Positions 45,198 through 56,559 are shown, numbered from the stretch's first letter. The stretch: DNA of 64,000 bases from Prevotella corporis DSM 18810 = JCM 8529 (GCF_000430525.1 NZ_AUME01000007.1:47168-111167); one strand, 5' to 3'. Made by a program: numbers and translations. Notes: generated by a model from the letters alone, not told the origin.

Positions 45198-46577
45198 ATG
45201 GAACTCAAAGATATAAAAGCCGTTTATTTCGTAGGAGCTGGGGGCATAGGCATGAGTGCGATAGCCCGCTATTTCCGCCAGAAAGGGCTCGTGGTAGGAG
45301 GATACGACAAGACACCATCCGACCTTACACGACGATTGGAAGAAGAAGGCATACGTCTGCACTACGAGGAGGACGTCAATCAGATACCCGAAGAATGCAA
45401 ACTGAAGGAATCTACACTCGTCATCTACACGCCAGCCATTCCCGCAACACACAAGGAACTTGCTTTTTTCCGTGAGAATGGATTTGAAATCGAGAAGCGT
45501 GCACAGGTGTTGGGCAGACTGACACAGACCCACAAGGGGCTATGCTTTGCCGGAACACACGGCAAGACCACCACTTCGACGATGTGCGCACACATCATGC
45601 ACCAGAGTCATCTTGACTGCAACGCCTTCCTCGGTGGCATATCAAAGAATTATGGCACCAACTACATCTTGTCAGACAAGAGCGATTACGTGGTGATTGA
45701 GGCCGACGAGTTCGACCGATCGTTCCATTGGCTACGGCCCTGGATGAGCGTTATAACATCGACCGACCCCGACCATCTGGACATCTACGGAACAAAAGAG
45801 GCTTACCTTGAGAGCTTCCGCCACTACACTGAGCTGATTCAACCTGGAGGAGCCTTGGTCATCCACAAGGATTTGGAGATGCGACAGAACGTGCAGCAAG
45901 GCGTAACAGTGTATGAATACAGCCGGCACGAAGGAGATTTCCATGCCGACAACGTGAGAATAGAAAACGGAACGATTCACTTTGACTTCGTTTCGCCCGT
46001 CGAGAATGTAGCCGACATAGAGCTGGGACAGCCCGTTCCCATCAACATCGAGAACAGTGTGGCGGCTATGGCTCTGGCCCAACTTAACGGATGCTCTGCC
46101 GACGAGCTGCGTAACGGAATGAGGACATACGCAGGGGTTGACCGCCGCTTCGACTTTAAAATCAAAAACGACCGGCATGTGTTCCTGTCCGACTACGCAC
46201 ACCACCCGAAAGAAATACTGCAGAGTGCCAAAAGCCTCAAGGAGATATACCCCAACCGTAAGGTAACGGTTATCTTCCAACCTCATTTATACACCCGAAC
46301 GCGAGACTTCTATCAAGAATTCGCCGACGCTCTAAGCCATTTCGACGAGGTGGTGCTCACCGAAATCTATCCGGCACGTGAAGAACCCATCCCGGGAGTT
46401 AGCTCGGCGCTCATCTTCGAGAACCTGAAAGAGGGAGTTGAGCGTAGGATGATATTGAAAGACGAAGTCATCGACTTTGTAAAAGAACACGACTTCGATG
46501 TACTTGTGGTACTGGGCGCTGGCAATTTGGACAACTATGTCCCTGAAATTGCCGAAATCCTAAAAGGAAAAGAATAG
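45198..46577 (+). CDS. murC: UDP-N-acetylmuramate--L-alanine ligase
   Basis: MurC starts the peptide stem by adding L-alanine to UDP-MurNAc. The N-terminal Rossmann motif reads YFVGAGGIGMSAIARYF and the ATP loop AGTHGKTTTSTM lies near residues 116-127. ADEFDRSFHWLRP, HPDHLDIYG-type sequence (TDPDHLDIYG) and FQPHLYTRTRDFY follow in the usual order. The 459-residue length is normal. It is spaced 8 bases from murG and 3 bases from ftsQ. Confidence 0.96.
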   Translation: MELKDIKAVYFVGAGGIGMSAIARYFRQKGLVVGGYDKTPSDLTRRLEEEGIRLHYEEDVNQIPEECKLKESTLVIYTPAIPATHKELAFFRENGFEIEKRAQVLGRLTQTHKGLCFAGTHGKTTTSTMCAHIMHQSHLDCNAFLGGISKNYGTNYILSDKSDYVVIEADEFDRSFHWLRPWMSVITSTDPDHLDIYGTKEAYLESFRHYTELIQPGGALVIHKDLEMRQNVQQGVTVYEYSRHEGDFHADNVRIENGTIHFDFVSPVENVADIELGQPVPINIENSVAAMALAQLNGCSADELRNGMRTYAGVDRRFDFKIKNDRHVFLSDYAHHPKEILQSAKSLKEIYPNRKVTVIFQPHLYTRTRDFYQEFADALSHFDEVVLTEIYPAREEPIPGVSSALIFENLKEGVERRMILKDEVIDFVKEHDFDVLVVLGAGNLDNYVPEIAEILKGKE

Positions 46578-46580
46578 AAA

Positions 46581-47429
46581 ATGCGCATTCATTGGAAGAA
46601 GATCATCATCTGCATACTGGACGTCGTCCTGGCATTCTATCTGGTCATGGCTATCACATCTTGGAATACGCCAGACAAAAGCAACCGTGTGTGCACGAAA
46701 GTGGATATTAACATCTCCGACTCCAATAACGCAGGATTCCTCAGCGCTGAGGAAATAAAGCAAATTCTCGTAAAAGAACAGCTCTATCCGCTCAACAAGC
46801 AAGTGAAATTCATTGAACCACGGAAAATCGAGGAAGCACTGAAGGTAGGGCCATTCGTGAACACCGCACAATGCTATGTCACCGAAAACGGGCACGTGAA
46901 CATTAATATCTCACAGCGAATGCCAATAGTCAGAATCAAAAGCAGTAAGGGCGACGACTATTACCTTGACGACAACGGTGGAATATTGCCCAACTCGAAA
47001 TACACAAGCGACTTGATTATCGCCTCAGGAAACATCAACCAGTGGTTTGCACATTACGGAATTGCTCCACTTGCGAAATCGATCAGCAAGTCACAATTCT
47101 GGCTTAACCAAATAGAACAAATCAATGTGCTCGCCGACAGAGGTATAGAGCTGGTGCCAAGAGTGGGCGACCACATCCTCTTCATAGGCTATCTACCCAT
47201 GAAGAAGAACAAAGCAGAGAATGAAGCGGCAATAGACGAGTTCGTTCAGAGAAAACTCACCCGACTGGAGAAGTTCTATCGCTATGGACTCTCACATGCG
47301 GGGTGGAACAAATACTCATACATCAACGTGGAGTTCGACAACCAAATCATCTGTAAACGTAAGCCTTCCACAAACGAAAGCCAAGAGGAAGCAGTGGCAG
47401 AAGAGTATCAAAACGAAGCAACAGAATAA
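46581..47429 (+). CDS. ftsQ: Cell division protein FtsQ
   Basis: FtsQ is a single-span protein that links early and late divisome proteins. This 282-residue protein has a short basic N-terminus, a span at about residues 8-27 (IIICILDVVLAFYLVMAITSW) and then a POTRA-like region (about 35-110) followed by the beta domain with YYLDDNGGILPNSKYTSDL. Sequence conservation is low, as usual for FtsQ; the call rests on topology and on position between murC and ftsA. The C-terminus is acidic (ESQEEAVAEEYQNEATE). Confidence 0.9.
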   Translation: MRIHWKKIIICILDVVLAFYLVMAITSWNTPDKSNRVCTKVDINISDSNNAGFLSAEEIKQILVKEQLYPLNKQVKFIEPRKIEEALKVGPFVNTAQCYVTENGHVNINISQRMPIVRIKSSKGDDYYLDDNGGILPNSKYTSDLIIASGNINQWFAHYGIAPLAKSISKSQFWLNQIEQINVLADRGIELVPRVGDHILFIGYLPMKKNKAENEAAIDEFVQRKLTRLEKFYRYGLSHAGWNKYSYINVEFDNQIICKRKPSTNESQEEAVAEEYQNEATE

Positions 47430-47453
47430 AAGAAGAAAAAAATATTTACGTGT

Positions 47454-48899
47454 ATGGCAGAATTCATTGTAGCCATTGAACTGGGCTCATCAAAGATTAC
47501 AGGAATCGCCGGCAAGAAAAACCTTGACGGAAGTATCTCTGTGAATGCCGTTGTCAAGGAAAACGCCTCGCAATGCATCCGCAAGGGCGTAGTCTATAAC
47601 ATCGACAAGACAGGGCAGTGCTTAACCAATATCATCACAAAACTCAAGAAACAACTGAAACACGAGATCTCTCATGTTTACGTAGGTGTCGGAGGACAGT
47701 CTATTCGCAGCGTGAAGAATGTCATTGTCAAAGAACTCCCTGGCGAGACGATCATCACCAGCGATATGATCAATGAGCTGATGGACGCCAATCGCAACAT
47801 GACCTACCAAGAACAGGAGATTCTTGATGCCGCCACACAGGAATATAAGGTTGACAACCAATACTCCATCGACCCCGTGGGCATCAAGGCCAACCATCTG
47901 GAAGGCAACTTCCTGAACATACTTTGGCGCAAGTCGTTCTACGACAACCTGAACAATTGTTTCGAAAAAGCAGGCATTGCAATCGCGGAGATGTACCTTG
48001 CGCCACTCGCTTTGGCAGACAGCGTGCTGACAGAGGCCGAGAAACGCGGTGGATGCGTGCTCGTTGACCTTGGCGCTGATACGACAACCATATCTGTCTA
48101 TTACAAGAACATCCTCCGTCATTTGGCCGTCCTACCACTCGGCTCTGCCAATATAACCAAGGATATTGCCAGTTTGCAGCTGGAAGAAAAAGATGCCGAA
48201 GCCATGAAGCTGAAGTATGCGAGCGCTTACACCGACAACAACGAAATCGACAATAACCTCAGCTATCCCCTTGACGCAGATAGAACAATCGAAAGCCGCA
48301 AGTTCATCGAGATTGTAGAAGCCCGCGTGGAGGAAATCATTGAGAATGTAATCTACCAGATTCCCCCAGAGTTCATAGACAAGCTCTTAGGTGGTTTCAT
48401 TCTGACTGGCGGCGGCTCGAATTTGCGGAACATCGAACGTGCCTTCCGCAACCATACACACGTAAACAAGATAAGGATTGCGCAGTTCGTATCACACACC
48501 ATCACCTCAGGCGATGCCGACATCAATGCGAAGAACGGAACAATGAACACCATTCTGGGATTGTTGGCAAAGGGAGACATGAACTGCGCCGGTGCTGAAA
48601 TCAATCCTGACAAGTCGCTCTTTGAGGAAAACAAGACAACCACCTCAAGCACGACCGACATTCACCAAACCCCTCGCAAGCCAACCGAAATAGGACAGGG
48701 AGTCGTCCTGACAGCAGCCGAGAAAGAAAAGGCAGAGGCCGAGAGACGCAGACTGGAAGAGGAGGAACGCAAGCGCAGGGAAGAAGAGGAAGAGAGAATC
48801 AGACAGGAAGAGGAAGAAAAGCGAAAGAACAGCTTCTGGGGCAAGTTGAGCCGCAAAATCAAAGACTTTAGCGGTTCTATCCTCGAACCCGAAGATTAA
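47454..48899 (+). CDS. ftsA: Cell division protein FtsA with long charged linker
   Basis: FtsA is the actin-like ATPase that anchors FtsZ to the membrane. The start AEFIVAIELGSSKITGIAGKK, VYVGVGGQSIRS, GGCVLVDLGADTTTISVYY and GGFILTGGGSNLRNIE are the family motifs over residues 1-400. The tail is unusual: about 35 residues almost entirely of Glu, Arg and Lys (about 423-457), then an amphipathic FWGKLSRKIKDF segment (461-472) that is probably the membrane-binding helix. The total of 481 residues exceeds E. coli FtsA by about 60. The stop overlaps the upstream frame of ftsZ. Confidence 0.94.
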   Translation: MAEFIVAIELGSSKITGIAGKKNLDGSISVNAVVKENASQCIRKGVVYNIDKTGQCLTNIITKLKKQLKHEISHVYVGVGGQSIRSVKNVIVKELPGETIITSDMINELMDANRNMTYQEQEILDAATQEYKVDNQYSIDPVGIKANHLEGNFLNILWRKSFYDNLNNCFEKAGIAIAEMYLAPLALADSVLTEAEKRGGCVLVDLGADTTTISVYYKNILRHLAVLPLGSANITKDIASLQLEEKDAEAMKLKYASAYTDNNEIDNNLSYPLDADRTIESRKFIEIVEARVEEIIENVIYQIPPEFIDKLLGGFILTGGGSNLRNIERAFRNHTHVNKIRIAQFVSHTITSGDADINAKNGTMNTILGLLAKGDMNCAGAEINPDKSLFEENKTTTSSTTDIHQTPRKPTEIGQGVVLTAAEKEKAEAERRRLEEEERKRREEEEERIRQEEEEKRKNSFWGKLSRKIKDFSGSILEPED

Positions 48900-48949
48900 T
48901 GATTGCAGAAAGATTGGTAAAGAAAGAACATAAGAAAGGAAATACTGTT

Positions 48950-50263
48950 ATGGCAGACAACAATAATAGAATGGAGATTCTCGATTTCGGCGAACCTGAA
49001 CAGAACAGCATCATTAAGGTTATCGGAGTCGGTGGTGGAGGTGGCAATGCCGTCAACCACATGTACAAGGAGGGTATCCACGAAGTGACATTCGTACTAT
49101 GCAACACCGATGCCCAGTCGCTCAACGATTCACCTGTGCCCGTCCATCTTCAGTTGGGCAAAGAGGGCCTCGGCGCAGGCAACAAACCTGCTAAGGCGAA
49201 GGAAGCAGCCGAAGAAACACTCGACGATATCAAGAAAATGCTCAACGATGGGACCAAGATGGCATTCATCACCGCAGGAATGGGCGGAGGAACCGGTACG
49301 GGAGCAGCCCCCGTCATTGCACGGTTGAGCAAGGAACTGGGAATCCTCACAGTCGGAATCGTCACCATTCCCTTCCGCTTCGAGGGCGACAAGAAAATCG
49401 ACCAGGCACTCGACGGCGTAGAAGAAATGTCGAAACACGTTGACGCACTTTTGGTTATCAATAACGAGCGCCTTCGCGAAATCTATCCAGAGATGAGCGT
49501 CCTCGATGCCTTCGGAAAGGCAGACGACACACTAAGCATTGCTGCGAAGAGCATTGCTGAAATCATCACCGTCCACGGTCTTATCAACCTCGACTTCAAC
49601 GACGTTAGGACAGTTTTGAAAGACGGTGGCGTAGCCATCATGAGCACAGGCTATGGCGAAGGCGAAGGCCGCGTGAAGCAAGCTATTGAAGATGCACTCA
49701 ACTCACCGTTGCTCAACGACAACGACATATACAACTCAAAGAAAATATTGCTTTCCATCAATTTCAGCAGCGACAACACTGAGAATGCGGGACTGACAAT
49801 GGAGGAAATGAACGACGTCAACGAGTTTATGGAACGCTTCAGTGGCGGATTTGAACTGAAATGGGGACTTGCACTCGCCCCAGAGCTCGACAAGAAGGTG
49901 AAAGTGACCATCCTTGCCACTGGCTTCGGTATCGAAGATGTTGACGGAATGGGAAGCCACCTGCTCAAGCATTCACAAGAAGAAGCCGCTCGCATAGCCG
50001 AGGAGGAGGAGCGCAATGCCGAACGCCGCGACCGCCGTGAGCGTTACTACAAGGACAACAACAACTCACAATACAAGCGCCGTCCGCACATCTACCTTTT
50101 CTCACCTGACGACCTCGACAACGAAGACATCATCCTCGCAATCGAGAACACTCCGACCTACAAGCGCACCAAACAGATGATAAAAGAGTTGAAGGCAGCG
50201 CCTGAAAAGACGGAGGACGAAAGTCAAGGCGAAATGGTTCAAGGCACCATCAGCTTCACTTAA
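48950..50263 (+). CDS. ftsZ: Cell division protein FtsZ
   Basis: FtsZ is the tubulin-like GTPase that forms the division ring. This 437-residue protein has VIGVGGGGGNAVNHMY (24-39), NTDAQSL (52-58) and the tubulin signature GGGTGTG (112-118). The T7 loop region NLDFNDVRTVLKDGG is present. A charged variable linker follows residue 340. I chose ATG 48950, preceded by AAGAAAGG, rather than the ATG at 48899 that overlaps the ftsA stop. A terminator follows 28 bases after the stop and closes the cluster. Confidence 0.96.
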   Translation: MADNNNRMEILDFGEPEQNSIIKVIGVGGGGGNAVNHMYKEGIHEVTFVLCNTDAQSLNDSPVPVHLQLGKEGLGAGNKPAKAKEAAEETLDDIKKMLNDGTKMAFITAGMGGGTGTGAAPVIARLSKELGILTVGIVTIPFRFEGDKKIDQALDGVEEMSKHVDALLVINNERLREIYPEMSVLDAFGKADDTLSIAAKSIAEIITVHGLINLDFNDVRTVLKDGGVAIMSTGYGEGEGRVKQAIEDALNSPLLNDNDIYNSKKILLSINFSSDNTENAGLTMEEMNDVNEFMERFSGGFELKWGLALAPELDKKVKVTILATGFGIEDVDGMGSHLLKHSQEEAARIAEEEERNAERRDRRERYYKDNNNSQYKRRPHIYLFSPDDLDNEDIILAIENTPTYKRTKQMIKELKAAPEKTEDESQGEMVQGTISFT

Positions 50264-50290
50264 TCAAAAATAAAGACAAGAAACTAATAC

Positions 50291-50325
50291 TCAAGGGGAT
50301 GTGTCGAACCGACATATCCCCTTGA
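50291..50325 (+). terminator. Terminator of the division cluster
   Basis: TCAAGGGGATGTGTCG and CGACATATCCCCTTGA form a 16-bp stem with one G-T pair and a 3-base loop, followed by TTTGT, 28 bases past the ftsZ stop. The rest of the gap to recO (50326-50851) holds only the repeat array; I see no gene there. Confidence 0.85.
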
Positions 50326-50706
50326 TTTGTATAGCCACCAGCCCCAAAAAACACTTCGACTACAATCTTTTCCATCACCTTATTTGACAAATACCGCAGG
50401 ATAGTACAGCAACAGTGCCAATTCGGCCAAAAAGTCATTACCTCTGAGCTGATGACACGTGGCATGAGAAATTCACTCCCCTACCCCGACAAATAAGCTA
50501 TCGCACCATCGGAATCCGCCATTAATACCTTTGCTGATTTCATTTGATTGCCAAACAGCTTGTTTGTTGTTCTTCTGAAGACGTAGCGGACTACAGCGAG
50601 AGAAAGCAAAAGGAGAGTTTCTGACAGCCGAATGAAAGCAGTCAGAAGGCCTATTATCATCGTCTAAATCCTGAAAATACGATCAGACAAAAGATGTCGG
50701 ATGATA

Positions 50707-50772
50707 AAAGGTCAGCTATCGCCAAGCAAAAGGTCAGCTTTTACAATCCAAAAGCTTAGGTTTTGCAATCCC
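50707..50772. repeat. 22-bp periodic array, copy F (3 units)
   Basis: Units start at 50707, 50729 and 50751 with cores AAAGGTCAGCTATCG, AAAGGTCAGCTTTTA and AAAGCTTAGGTTTTG. The GGTCAGC centre is the complement of the GCTGACC seen in copies E, G and H, so this copy may be inverted. It lies between converging ftsZ and recO. Confidence 0.88.
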
Positions 50773-50851
50773 CTTTGTATAATATTGAATTACTGAAAGT
50801 TACAAAAGCAGTGGCATCTACTTTTTAATAAGTCTTTCCAACACAGTGATT

Positions 50852-51577
50852 TCACGCAAAAACTTCTTTCAAGATTTTAAAACTTTGCAGTTCAGGCATA
50901 TTAGGCACGTGCAACCGATAGTAACGCAGTGCCAGTTCGGTGAACCGATTGCGGTCTGTGTGCGATAGTTTGAAGAGCTGCATCGTCTCATAGTCCATTC
51001 TCATCAACTGATTTACTCGGCTGGCATCCAACGGTTCAAGAAAATCGGAATGCAAAGGCGCCACTCCCACAAAGCAACCATTACGCAAATCAAAGTAACA
51101 ATCTGGCTCATATTCATTCAGATTGGGATAAAAGCCGATGAAACGGCTCAAGCGCATCATGAAAACAAGATGGAAATTGGCATAGTTCGACACCGAACCG
51201 TCGAGCCATTGCAAGCTGGTGACAATGTAATTGAATAAGGATCGATTCTCCTGCTCGCCCTTTGTCACGTGAAAAAGGAACTCCGAGAGAAACAACATGA
51301 CACTCGATTTAACAGGATCGATGGGAATGGACAAATAAGGCAGTGCTATCCTGACATCCTTGATATGCTGAAGATTAGCCTTTTGCCGGTAGTCGAATTC
51401 GATATCCAACACCGTCATGGGCTGAAAAAACTGCTTCTTCACCTTTGCCTTTGATGTTTTGGGAAGGCGCACCATAAAAGACAGACGCCCCCACACATCG
51501 GTGAGAACCTCGACAATCAGCGACGAGTCGCCAAACTTGATTTGATGCAATACAATTGCACTCGATTTTGTCAGCAT
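50852..51577 (-). CDS. recO: DNA repair protein RecO
   Basis: RecO helps load RecA on gapped DNA together with RecR. This 241-residue protein starts LTKSSAIVLHQIKFGDSSLIVEVLT, the OB-fold start of the family, and continues with a helical C-terminal domain (FLSEFLFHVTKGEQENRSLFNYI). I chose ATG 51577; an upstream extension of 14 residues would run into the promoter region. A TACTTTTG box (minus strand 51602-51595) with TTTC 19 bases before it lies just upstream. Its divergent neighbour is the tRNA-Glu/rpsT unit. Confidence 0.92.
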   Translation of the reverse strand: MLTKSSAIVLHQIKFGDSSLIVEVLTDVWGRLSFMVRLPKTSKAKVKKQFFQPMTVLDIEFDYRQKANLQHIKDVRIALPYLSIPIDPVKSSVMLFLSEFLFHVTKGEQENRSLFNYIVTSLQWLDGSVSNYANFHLVFMMRLSRFIGFYPNLNEYEPDCYFDLRNGCFVGVAPLHSDFLEPLDASRVNQLMRMDYETMQLFKLSHTDRNRFTELALRYYRLHVPNMPELQSFKILKEVFA

Positions 51578-51640
51578 AATTATGGATTGGCATACAAAAG
51601 TACAAAAATATCTACTCATTTGAAAAAATAACCGCTAAAA

Positions 51641-51672
51641 TTTGGATGATTGAAATAAATCAACTACCTTTG
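51641..51672 (+). promoter_or_regulatory. Promoter of the tRNA-Glu/rpsT unit
   Basis: TTTG at 51641-51644, 20 bases and TACCTTTG at 51665-51672 fit the consensus perfectly. The tRNA begins 20 bases further on. Confidence 0.8.
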
Positions 51673-51692
51673 CACCCGCAAATCAAAAGCAT

Positions 51693-51764
51693 GGTCCCTT
51701 CGTCTATCGGCTAGGACACAAGATTTTCATTCTTGCAAGAGGGGTTCGATTCCCCTAGGGACTA
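51693..51764 (+). tRNA. tRNA-Glu (TTC anticodon)
   Basis: The acceptor strands GGTCCCT (51693-51699) and AGGGACT (51757-51763) pair, with a discriminator A at 51764. The anticodon stem CAAGA/TCTTG encloses the loop TTTTCAT, giving anticodon TTC at 51726-51728. The T arm has GGGTTCGATTCCC. CCA is not encoded. It shares its promoter with rpsT 27 bases downstream, so the tRNA is probably cut from a joint transcript. Confidence 0.96.
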
Positions 51765-51791
51765 CGAAACAAATAATAAGAGAACGTAAAG

Positions 51792-52046
51792 ATGGCAAAT
51801 CACAAATCATCACTTAAAAGAATCCGCCAGGACAAGGCTAAGTCGCTGCACAACAAATATTATGCAAAGACAATGCGCAATGCGGTTCGTAAACTGCGCG
51901 CTATTTCAGATAAAGACGAGGCTATTAAGCTTTACCCTTCAGTGCAGAAGATGCTTGACAAACTTGCTAAGACCAATATCATTCACAAGAAAAAGGCAGC
52001 AAACCTGAAGTCAGGCCTATGTAAGCACATTGCCGCATTGGGCTAA
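51792..52046 (+). CDS. rpsT: 30S ribosomal protein S20
   Basis: S20 binds the 5' domain of 16S rRNA early in 30S assembly. This 84-residue basic helical protein starts [20 protein letters not shown] and contains [14 protein letters not shown] and [18 protein letters not shown] segments, as in the family. It has a strong promoter shared with the tRNA and a terminator 35 bases after its stop. Confidence 0.96.
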   Translation: MANHKSSLKRIRQDKAKSLHNKYYAKTMRNAVRKLRAISDKDEAIKLYPSVQKMLDKLAKTNIIHKKKAANLKSGLCKHIAALG

Positions 52047-52080
52047 TAGGCTCTACAGTCATAGCTAATAAAGAATAATG

Positions 52081-52110
52081 AAGGTCGTAATCCAGATGGA
52101 TTATGACCTT
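52081..52110 (+). terminator. Terminator of rpsT
   Basis: AAGGTCGTAATCC and GGATTATGACCTT form a 13-bp stem with one G-T pair and a 4-base loop, followed by TTCC. The remaining 250 bases before gyrB contain only the gyrB promoter region. Confidence 0.75.
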
Positions 52111-52268
52111 TTCCATTTGGAATTTGACAAGAAGGCATTATCATCAGACACCTCATTAACCACCACAGCATATCCACCAATGAATCTTCAAGTATCTGCA
52201 ATTTAACAATACGTTAAACTCGACAAGAAGATTTACAACCTTTCCAAAATCAGCACATGCCCCAATGA

Positions 52269-54338
<2,070 letters not shown>

Positions 54339-54377
54339 GCTGTCCGACTGGGCTTGACCAGCTGACAACAACATAAC

Positions 54378-54465
54378 AATCCCCTTTCAGAAAGAAGGCC
54401 AAGAAGCAAAGATTACCGACTCACATCGTTCTGCGCTGACACCTCTTACTGAAAGGGGATTTTTC
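54378..54465 (+). terminator. Terminator of gyrB with an unusually long loop
   Basis: AATCCCCTTTCAG (54378-54390) and CTGAAAGGGGATT (54449-54461) pair perfectly over 13 bp and a T run follows, but 58 bases separate them. The stem lies 40 bases past the gyrB stop. Confidence 0.6.
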
Positions 54466-54615
54466 ATTGTCACTCCTACCCCAAGACATAGATTACCGAA
54501 CTGCCAAACCACTTTGAGAAAGGTCCTGTTTTCAATCTTTTCTATGCTCAAAGAAGATGATTGATAAAGGAACGTGTAACCAACTGATTCTTTGAACATT
54601 AGAAAAGTTAAAGCA

Positions 54616-54725
54616 AAAGCTCACCTATGGTCGTTCAAAAGCATATCTTTTGAACGGTCGAAGGTGAGCTTTTAGTTTGCCATAGCTGACCTTTTTGCAG
54701 AGCAAAGTTCAGAGTGATGTGACAA
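54616..54725. repeat. 22-bp periodic array, copy G (5 units)
   Basis: This is the longest copy: units start at 54616, 54638, 54660, 54682 and 54704. Cores 1, 3 and 4 are AAAGCTCACCTATGG, GAAGGTGAGCTTTTA and ATAGCTGACCTTTTT; the second and last are decayed. Units 1 and 3 read as complements of each other at the centre. No gene is visible in the gap 54339-54947 outside this array and the terminator. Confidence 0.88.
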
Positions 54726-54904
54726 GAGACGGGCATTCAGACAAAAAGACCAATCAATATTAGTATAAAGGGAATAGTTTTATTCAAAATTCAGTAAACT
54801 TATCAAGATGTTCCCGATAAGCTAATCTTCATCCGATAACAATGTTTGTAGCGTAAATTGTCTATTTTTCCTCATAAATTGTTCGTTTTTTACAAATAAA
54901 TCTG

Positions 54905-54912
54905 TAAATTTG
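54905..54912 (+). promoter_or_regulatory. -7 element of the AraC-type gene
   Basis: TAAATTTG lies 36 bases before the ATG. No good TTTG is present at -33. Confidence 0.45.
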
Positions 54913-54947
54913 CAATCGAATACATGTAAATTAACCGAATTAAACTT

Positions 54948-55814
54948 ATGAGAGAAATTTATGTGGAAATGGTAAAAAGGGAATTTCCCTTAGGCTACAA
55001 TGTTGACGATGAGTTCCTTCTGTACGACAGTTCAACAGGTATTCCCGTGCTGCAAGAGACCTCACGCTTGAAATGTCTGGTCCTCGCTCTCTGCACAGAT
55101 GGTGAAATAAGCTACACAGTTGACACAGAGCAGTACGTTGCCAGTGCTGGCGACATTCTGATTGCCAACGAAGGGCAGGTTGTAGGCGACTATTGGGCCA
55201 GGCCAAACACAAAGGGCGTGATGCTGATTGTGTCTAACAATTTCTTCCAAGATATCGTGAGCGGCATCAGCGACTTGTCAACCTTGTTCCTATTTGCACG
55301 CCGGCATCCCGTCTTTCATCTTGAGCAGAAACTTGTCAAGGAGCTGATAACATACAGCGAGAGCATCAAGCACAAGATAAACGACACTTCCCATAAGTTC
55401 AGACGTGAGTTGGTAGCCACCATTCTCAAGGTTCTCATCTATGACATGTCGAATGTCATCTACAGTGTACAGCACATTCAGAAACAAGGAAAGACCAGAG
55501 CAGAAGTCATTTTCTCAGAGTTCATCAAGCTGGTGGAGAAGGATTTCCGCAAACAACGTCGCTTAGGATGGTACGCCGAGCAACTTTGCATCACGCCGAA
55601 ATACCTCTCCGAAACCGTCAAGGGTGTCAGTAAACGCACCCCCAGCGACTGGATAGACTACTATGTCATGCTCGAAATACGGGTGATGCTCAAGAACAGC
55701 AAGATGAGCATTAAGCAGATTGCCGAAGAACTCAACTTCCCCAACCAGAGTTCGCTCGGAAAATACTTCAAGGAACACTACGGAACAAATCCCTCTCACT
55801 TCAGAAGGAGTTAA
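54948..55814 (+). CDS. AraC-family transcriptional regulator
   Basis: This 288-residue protein has an N-terminal cupin-like sensing domain (about 30-120, with SAGDILIANEGQVV) and a C-terminal double helix-turn-helix (about 190-288). The latter carries RRLGWYAEQLCITPKYLSET and MSIKQIAEELNFPNQSSLGKYFKEHYGTNPSHFR, the standard AraC/XylS signature. The ligand is unknown and no adjacent target gene is obvious: gyrB lies upstream and a convergent gene downstream. A terminator follows 25 bases after its stop, so it is monocistronic. Confidence 0.93.
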   Translation: MREIYVEMVKREFPLGYNVDDEFLLYDSSTGIPVLQETSRLKCLVLALCTDGEISYTVDTEQYVASAGDILIANEGQVVGDYWARPNTKGVMLIVSNNFFQDIVSGISDLSTLFLFARRHPVFHLEQKLVKELITYSESIKHKINDTSHKFRRELVATILKVLIYDMSNVIYSVQHIQKQGKTRAEVIFSEFIKLVEKDFRKQRRLGWYAEQLCITPKYLSETVKGVSKRTPSDWIDYYVMLEIRVMLKNSKMSIKQIAEELNFPNQSSLGKYFKEHYGTNPSHFRRS

Positions 55815-55838
55815 GAAAGGGCCATCTACAAAGTCCTC

Positions 55839-55882
55839 AACCGCAAGCTATCTGAGTAGCACTCGTCAGGCTGCTTGCGGTT
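55839..55882 (+). terminator. Terminator of the AraC-type gene
   Basis: AACCGCAAGC and GCTTGCGGTT form a 10-bp stem around a 24-base loop, followed by TTCGGTTT. Confidence 0.75.
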
Positions 55883-55923
55883 TTCGGTTTACTATTGATG
55901 GATAACGAATGGATTTGAGCTAA

Positions 55924-56559
55924 TCAAACAGCACAGTCGAAGCCCGCATCAGGGGATGGTTGCAGCGGATTCAATATCTGGTCGGCCACCGATTCCAACT
56001 CACAGTACCATGCTTCGCCGAACTTACGAATGAGAGGAGCTTTCAAAAACTTATAGACTGGCAAATCCAACTCCTGACCTTTTTTCACCGCAGCCTTGCA
56101 AACATCCCAGCGATGATAGTTGATGCCAGTGAGACCATTGTCGAATTGTTTCACTCGAATCGGATAAAGCGCACACGAAAGCGGTTTCACAAATGCCGTC
56201 TTGCCAGCCCTGAACGAGCGTTCCAAGGCACAAAGGCAACAATCCTTCTCATAACAGGTAAAGACACAGTCCTTTCCGTTGACAATACTTGTCACCAAAT
56301 CGCCCTCCTCGTCAGTATAAGCCACGCCCTGCTGGTCGATAACGGACTGTGACGAGGCATTCAAATCACTCCATACGACATCAAGAGCTTCCTCGATTGC
56401 CCCTATTTCATCAAGAGTGACAGGCGCACCAGCATCACCCTCAACGCAACAGATACCCTTACAGGCATCAAGATCACAACAAAATTTCTCCGTAAATATG
56501 TCTGGCGAGACAAGTACGTCGCCTATCTGCAAGATAGGCATCATCGATGTTCTACTCAT
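55924..56559 (-). CDS. DUF3109 family cysteine-rich protein
   Basis: This 211-residue protein matches the DUF3109 family. It is Cys-rich: FCCDLDACKGICCVEGDAGAP near residues 27-47, and CVFTCYEKDCCLCALE near 107-122, with SCALYPIRV near 138. The spacing suggests binding of an iron-sulfur cluster or zinc, as in the related CxxxCxxC chelating families. The start at 56559 is the first ATG; ATGs at 56544 and 56541 (MMPILQIGDVLV) are also plausible and closer to the family start. Function is unknown. Confidence 0.85.
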   Translation of the reverse strand: MSRTSMMPILQIGDVLVSPDIFTEKFCCDLDACKGICCVEGDAGAPVTLDEIGAIEEALDVVWSDLNASSQSVIDQQGVAYTDEEGDLVTSIVNGKDCVFTCYEKDCCLCALERSFRAGKTAFVKPLSCALYPIRVKQFDNGLTGINYHRWDVCKAAVKKGQELDLPVYKFLKAPLIRKFGEAWYCELESVADQILNPLQPSPDAGFDCAV

